From: Geosiphon pyriformis
Taxonomy: Eukaryota; Glomeromycota; Glomeromycetes; Archaeosporales; Geosiphonaceae
Reading direction: 5' to 3'
Assembly (NCBI GenBank): GCA_016748015.1
Contig: JAAOMT010000502.1
Location: 4,519-68,518 of the forward strand
Length of the DNA stretch: 64,000 nt
The notes under the pieces were generated by a model that was not told the origin of the DNA, did not search any database, and was given only the letters and a program-made list of their open reading frames with translations. Of the stretch, positions 58,378 to 64,000 are shown one piece after another. Every line of letters starts with the position of its first letter. The stretch's first letter is position 1. Made by a program: the position numbers and the translations under genes.

Positions 58378-61300
58378 AGAAAAGTTTACTTTGAAGTTTT
58401 GAAGGAAAGATATAATTCATATTTTTGAGATATACCCCAGGATAATTTTATTTTATTATCCCTTTACGAAAAAACAAAATTTTATCCATATTTTCATATC
58501 AAAATGATCACATTTATATCATTTCAAAATTAAAGGTAAAGGCGTAAACGTTCTTTTAAATCACTTAATAAAGTTGGTACACGTGTAGTTTTGAGGGTGA
58601 TTACATAAATTAAGCATCATATTATATTGCAGGTTTGTACCTGGTTTTGAATCTTCCATGGTTTGATTATTAAAAGATTTCTCGAGGACTTTCCTTATTT
58701 TGCTAATTACTGTCATGTAAAATGGCACGTTTTCTACTCATAGGCTAGAAAGGGGTATTATCGCTATTAACCTGTTTAGGCTAAATAAATAAAAAACGAC
58801 ATTGACTTTATTGCTAATTCAGCAGTTACTTATTTTTCCCCTTTTAATTCGTTGGCAGGAACAGTTTGGGAACCAACTAATACCTAAGCATCAATCTTAT
58901 TCAAAACCCTTTTTATTGCTTGATTTTTTACAACGCAAAATACTTTGAAAAATTTAAAAATTAAGACCGATTAGCTGTATATTAAAAAATGGTTTAAAAT
59001 ATCAAATCAATGACGTTATTTCAATATAATTGCCCGTTGTCACATTTATATTTATAAATAATAGTAATATTAAATTTAAATTTAGAATTTATAAAGAATA
59101 ACTTTTTCGAATAAGAATATTAATGTTATATTTAAATTAATTTATAATCTAAAAAGGTATTATTATTGTTATTGTTATTGTTATTGTTATTGTTATTGTT
59201 ATTGTTATTGTTATTGTTATTAATTCAAAACAAATTTAAATATATTTTGAGACATATTAGAAAATGATACTGATTAATTGAAAGAGTAATTAACTAGAAG
59301 AATGATTAATTGAAAAATAATCAATTAGAACTACAAAATAATGTTGATTAATTGCCAAAAATAATTAGCTGAAAAAATAACTGGATGAAAAAGGAATTTA
59401 TTAAAAAAGATAATTAACTAAAAAATATTATTAATTATGAAAAAAACAAAAAAATTCAAGAAAATAAAAGATAATAATAAAATAACCAACTTAAAAAAAA
59501 TATTGTTTAAATATTGTTTATAAATAAACTTTTAAGATTAAATTATAATTACAAAATACTTTTTTGATAATTTTTATAGTATTCTTTAATTTTTTTGATA
59601 AGTTTTAAATTTAAGTTAAATTTAATTATTTTTAGTTAAAAATAAAATTTTCAAATAATGCATTAATATATGAAATAAAATTATTAAAATAAATATTTTA
59701 CTTAATTGTAAAAAATCAATAATAATTAATTAATATTAAATTTCTATAAATAATTTATGTTAAATAAGTATTTATTAAATATGATTATTTACCAGTATTA
59801 AACATTTAATACATTATATAGAATTTGGAACAATTGTTTTATTATGAAAATTTTTATTTTAAAACAATGAATAATTACTTAATTTTAATAAAAATAAAAA
59901 TATTTATATATTATAAAACTTTGGAAAATGAGATTACAAAATTTTTTTTTTACCAAAGTATATTATAAAATAGTTACATGTAAATTAATTTTTTGTAAAA
60001 AATATATTAATAAATTTTTAAAAAAAAATACGTATGAAATTTTTAATTATATTTAAAATAAATGTACCAAATAACTTGAGATTTATTAAATGAATAATTA
60101 TTAAATTTAATTGATACTTGTTATGAGATTTTAAGAAATGGTAATAAAAGCATAAAATTACAATACTGTAATATATTTTTGTTAAAAATTACATATTATT
60201 TTTCAATCTTCAGATCTTTTTAAATATTGGTTTTAATTTTTTCAAATTAATTTATTTTTTAATTTAATAAAAAACATATATCATAATTATATAATCGAAT
60301 GGCTGGCCACATTTAAAGTAAAGTTGGTTACTAAAATAGATAGTGGAAGGACTACATTTTGTTAAAGGTTCAAAAAACAATTATAATATATATATATATA
60401 TAATTTATTAGAACATATTGCAATATTTTTATAAATCAAATATCTAAAATTTTTCTCATAATAAAATTTTTTTAGAATCTTTAATCTTAAAAACATTTTT
60501 ATATGAGTTAAACTAAATTTAATTTTTCAGTATATTTAAGTTTTTTGTTCATTATTATAATTGAATTATTGTGTATATTTTTTTAAATTAGAAATAAAAA
60601 GTAGTAATTAGTATTGATTAGATTAAAGAATTTATTAATAAGAAAAAAGATATTTAATATAATGCCAAAAAAATTTTGATTATTTTTTTATTTTTATTCA
60701 ATAAATAATTGTTCAAATAAACAAAATAAGTTTACTTAAGAACATTTTTCAAAAAAAAAAATTTTTTAATAATTTACTTTAAAATTTAAAAAAAAGTAAA
60801 AAGAATATATTACTAAAATCAAATAATTTTTAATTGTAATTAAGAATCGGATAACTTGTATATTAGAATTTTATGAAATATATTTGATTTTGCTCATAAT
60901 AATCACAAAGATATGCAATATTCAAGTATAAAATTATAGCATAAATTAAACTTTAAAATATCTTTCCTATTTGATCAAATAAGAGATTTCTAAGAGCTTC
61001 AACTACTGTTATATTATACATGTTAAAATATTTCAGAATTATGAAATATAAATTAGCATCTTGTCATTTAGAAATTTCGAACTAGGAAAATTCTCTTATT
61101 ATTGATTTAACTCAAATACAAGAGATTTCAAAATAAGGTTTATCGTCATAGACTGTCATTTGTTCATGGGATAATAATTTATTTTAAAGATCCAAATAAA
61201 GAATTAAAATTCTTTTCCTAGTATGCTGAATTAAAAGTTATGTAAGATGGAAAGCTATGAAACATATTTAGACCAAAAATTTTAATTCTTTTTTCTTTCA

Positions 61301-62512
61301 CAAACTTGAATTTTCCGAGACTAACCTTTATTTGATCTCAAATGTGAAAGAGAATCTTCGATATTTCACATTTTTTAAGCCATCACAAGATCACAAATTA
61401 TAAAACATTATCACATCACGTTACATTGAAATTCAATATTTGGATGATTCACTCGATCCAAATATATACTGAAAATTAAAAACTTTGTGTCACATTTTTC
61501 ATATTTTTTTATTACGATTACAAAATTGACAAAGATTTTTAAGTTTTGCTTGTTTAACAAAAATTTCTTTATATAATTTATGACCTTTAAAGAAATTGTT
61601 TAGTTTTAATATTTCATGAGTCCTCTTTGTCATCCTAAATAAGTTTTCTTTAATTCTAAATTAAAACTACGAAATATTTATTTATGCAAAATAATTTGAT
61701 TTAGTTTTTACGAGATAATTTGCTGTGAGAAAACTTTCAAATAAAATTGGTTGAATGTCAAAAGGCTCAAATTCTGAAACAATTAATTTTGTTTAAAAAG
61801 CTTGAAACGTATGATTTTTAAATAGCAAATCGGAAATAGTAACGGAATTATAGATATCCTATTTTGAATATTTAAAGTTCACACTTTCATAATTCAATCT
61901 TTTCAGATCTTTACCCTTGTTATGTATTTATCATAAAAAAAAACTATATGACTGTGAGAAATTAAAAAACAGTGAAATAAATTAATGAATAAAAGATGGT
62001 GATGAACGATCTGTTGATTCGCTGTTGCTAGTCAGCCTGAGAGAATGATCCGAAGTATGTTGCTATTTGTTATTTTGTTTATACTTTATTTTAAACAAAA
62101 AACACTAAAATTCTAAATTTCAATATACGTTCCTAGATCATATTTTTAAAATAAATCATTTTTAATTTATATCAAATAATAAACTAATATATCAATTTTC
62201 GGAATATGAATATTTTCATAATTCAGGATCATCGAGGGTAATAGAAATCGCATTTCTTAACAGAAAATTTCATATCGTGAGTGAATCAAAGAGAATCATT
62301 AAATACGGCGTAAAGTTTAAAAAATGCGAAATATTTATAAATATAAAAATTAGACGGGGGTAAAAAGATAAAATTCAAAATTTTAAAATTGTCTTTTTTT
62401 CTCTTTGACATATTATCAACTAATTCCATTGACATTCAAATTTTGTTTACTGCTAAAAATTGAATTTTTACTTGGGGTAATTCAAAAAATATAAAACCTT
62501 TTTCAATACATA
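58378..62512. other. AT-rich intergenic DNA
   Basis: Four kilobases with no gene recognised. It contains a TTATTG microsatellite, a TA run near 60388 and many long A/T stretches. Confidence 0.5.
59160..59222 (+). repeat. TTATTG hexanucleotide microsatellite
   Basis: About ten tandem copies of TTATTG. Confidence 0.9.
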
Positions 62513-64000
62513 ATGAATCCAGAAACATCAGATAAAAATGAACCAATAATTTCATCTCAGCCTGCTGCTAATGATGATGATGATAATAATAATACTGAAG
62601 TAAAAGAGAAACAGGATACAAAACCAACACTCGATATCTCCACCGTCGGTAAAAATCCAGATTCAAAAACAGCCGCTTTACCCACTTTTTGCTTGTTTGT
62701 AGCATTAGTTAGTGTAATAGGTGCTTTTGAGAATGGGTGGAATACTAGTGTCTCAAATGTACCAGGTATTTTAGCAGCGAATTTATTGATTGAATATTTT
62801 TTAATGCTGCCAATACAATATTTTTTTGTATTTATTTTTCATCAAATCTTCTTTCTTTTTTAAAAAGAAAAAATTATTCGTGATTGTAAAAATGGTCAAA
62901 AACATGTCAATATCGGTGTTTTACCAGATTGTTTACCAATGGAAAATTTACTCTGGTAATTTATTCAATAATTCATAATCAAATTCTGAGAAAACTAAAA
63001 AAAAATTCTCAAATAAATTAAATAAATCGTTTAATTAGGGGATTTGCCGTGGGAAGTTACGCAATTGGTGGCCTAATTGGTGGTATCTCTGCTGGTTATT
63101 TACAAACTCGCTTTGGCCGAATTCGAACACTTGTTGGGAATAATTTTAGCTTTATTCTGGGTGCACTAATACTGGGATCTGCCGTTAATCCTGGTATGTT
63201 TATCATTGGACGCATCTTGACTGGAGTTGGGAGTGGTATTTCAACTGTGACAGTTCCGGTAAGTTTTGATCATTTGATTTGAGATTGAATTGCTGCAATT
63301 ATTTGATCATGCAATCATTTTTAATTCAAAATTTTTTTTAATCATCAAAGACATACTTGGGTGAAATCGCTACGGTGAAGGCGCGAGGAGCACTTGGGAC
63401 CATTTATCAATTATTTCTTGTAATCGGTATCTTGTTCACTCAAATTATCGGGCTTCTATTATCATCTGTACCTGGATGGAGAATTCTATTAGCCCTGACG
63501 GCAATTCCAGCCTTGATTCAATTAATATTATTACGTTTTTGTGTTGAAACACCACGTTACCTCATTTCACAGAATAAATTGGATGAAGCGCAACAGTCGT
63601 TACAACTTTTACGACCCGGATTTGATGTTACGAATGAATATAAAGAAATTTATGATGGGCAACAAGAAGCTGAAACTGTCGAATCACGAGATCCTGAAAA
63701 AAATCCAAAAACAAAGGACCCTAAAGCTATTTCTTCCGGTGCAAGAAAATCTCTATCGTTTGCTCAACTTTTTAGAGATCCAATGTGTAGAAAGATGACT
63801 ATCATTTGTGTTACTCTATCAGCTATACAACAACTTTCCGGCATCAATGGTGTAATCTTTTATAGGTAAATCAATCATACGTTTTTCAAGATACTAGATT
63901 TATATTTGAAAAAGATTTTTAATGAATTCATGAAAATCTTTCTTTCTTTCTTCCTTTCCTTTCCTTTCCTTTCCTTTCCTTTCCTTTCCTTTCCTTTCCT
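62513..64000 (+). CDS. MFS sugar transporter, 5' part
   Basis: Exons 62513-62765, 62868-62955, 63039-63258 and 63351-63865 join in phase (introns of 102, 83 and 92 bp); a fifth exon lies beyond the window. The first 60 residues are a hydrophilic, Asp/Asn-rich cytoplasmic tail. Transmembrane segment 1 starts at LPTFCLFVALVSVIGAF. The sugar-porter signatures are RFGRIRTLVG after helix 2 (D/R-x-G-R-R type), GRILTGVGSGISTVTVP (helix 4), TYLGEIATVKARGALGT, CVETPRYLI (family PESPRxL) and QQLSGINGVIFY (helix 7). It is a GLUT/SLC2-type hexose transporter of the plasma membrane, probably a proton symporter. In mycorrhizal fungi such carriers import plant-derived sugar (family knowledge). A TATA-like ATATAAAAC lies only 22 bp before the ATG. 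No damage is seen. Confidence 0.9.
63938..64000 (+). repeat. TTTCC pentanucleotide microsatellite in an intron
   Basis: TCTTTC units give way to at least nine TTTCC copies running off the window, inside intron 4 of the transporter gene. Confidence 0.88.

Noticed and set aside
32345-60350. AAGGACTACAT shared in inverted form near 32375 and 60345, as a possible transposon end.
   Set aside because: Only about 11 bp match and there is no paired terminus or target duplication at either place.
1-64000. tRNA or rRNA genes.
   Set aside because: I looked for B-box-like GGTTCGAATCC patterns and rRNA-like GC-rich blocks by eye and saw none. A covariance-model scan could still find a tRNA.

Overview
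The window is AT-rich eukaryotic DNA with short spliceosomal introns (about 70-220 bp, GT...AG). It holds a BTB-TLDc gene, broken kinase-like and Sel1-repeat genes, and a heavy load of decayed transposons. This mix fits the nuclear genome of an arbuscular mycorrhizal fungus (Glomeromycotina, Rhizophagus-like). The assignment is inferred from family content; no ribosomal or mitochondrial marker is present.

Left part (1-27.8 kb): almost entirely mobile DNA. A Tc1 element with intact terminal repeats lies at 545-1896. From about 7.06 to 27.8 kb one old LINE (ORF1; ORF2 with APE endonuclease, reverse transcriptase and RNase H) is broken by three later insertions: a 9.9-kb Ty3/gypsy element (7146-17014, target duplication ATGT), a 3.4-kb hAT transposon (17207-20609, 8-bp duplication ACTTTTGG) and a solo LTR of the same Ty3 family (21415-22178, duplication ACAT). 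Removing each insertion with one duplication copy restores the LINE reading frame. The Ty3 element is unusual: a cysteine-rich domain and a dUTPase domain lie between protease and reverse transcriptase.

Middle part (28-45.3 kb): a two-exon gene for a small secreted cysteine-rich protein (28928-29232), a second Tc1 remnant, kinase remnants, a BTB-TLDc gene stopped at a conserved Trp position (37241-38595), a small PPPPY-tailed ORF, a C-rich tract and inverted Sel1-repeat debris.

Right part (45.8-64 kb): four well-formed host genes whose exon phases all close exactly: a secreted A1 aspartic protease (45788-47345), an unrecognised 209-residue secreted protein with a Lys-Arg site (51079-52242), a zinc-free quinone-oxidoreductase-like enzyme (56823-58377) and the 5' part of an MFS sugar transporter (62513 to beyond the end). 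The genes are monocistronic and far apart, with no sign of a cluster. Long AT-rich gaps and many microsatellites separate them.
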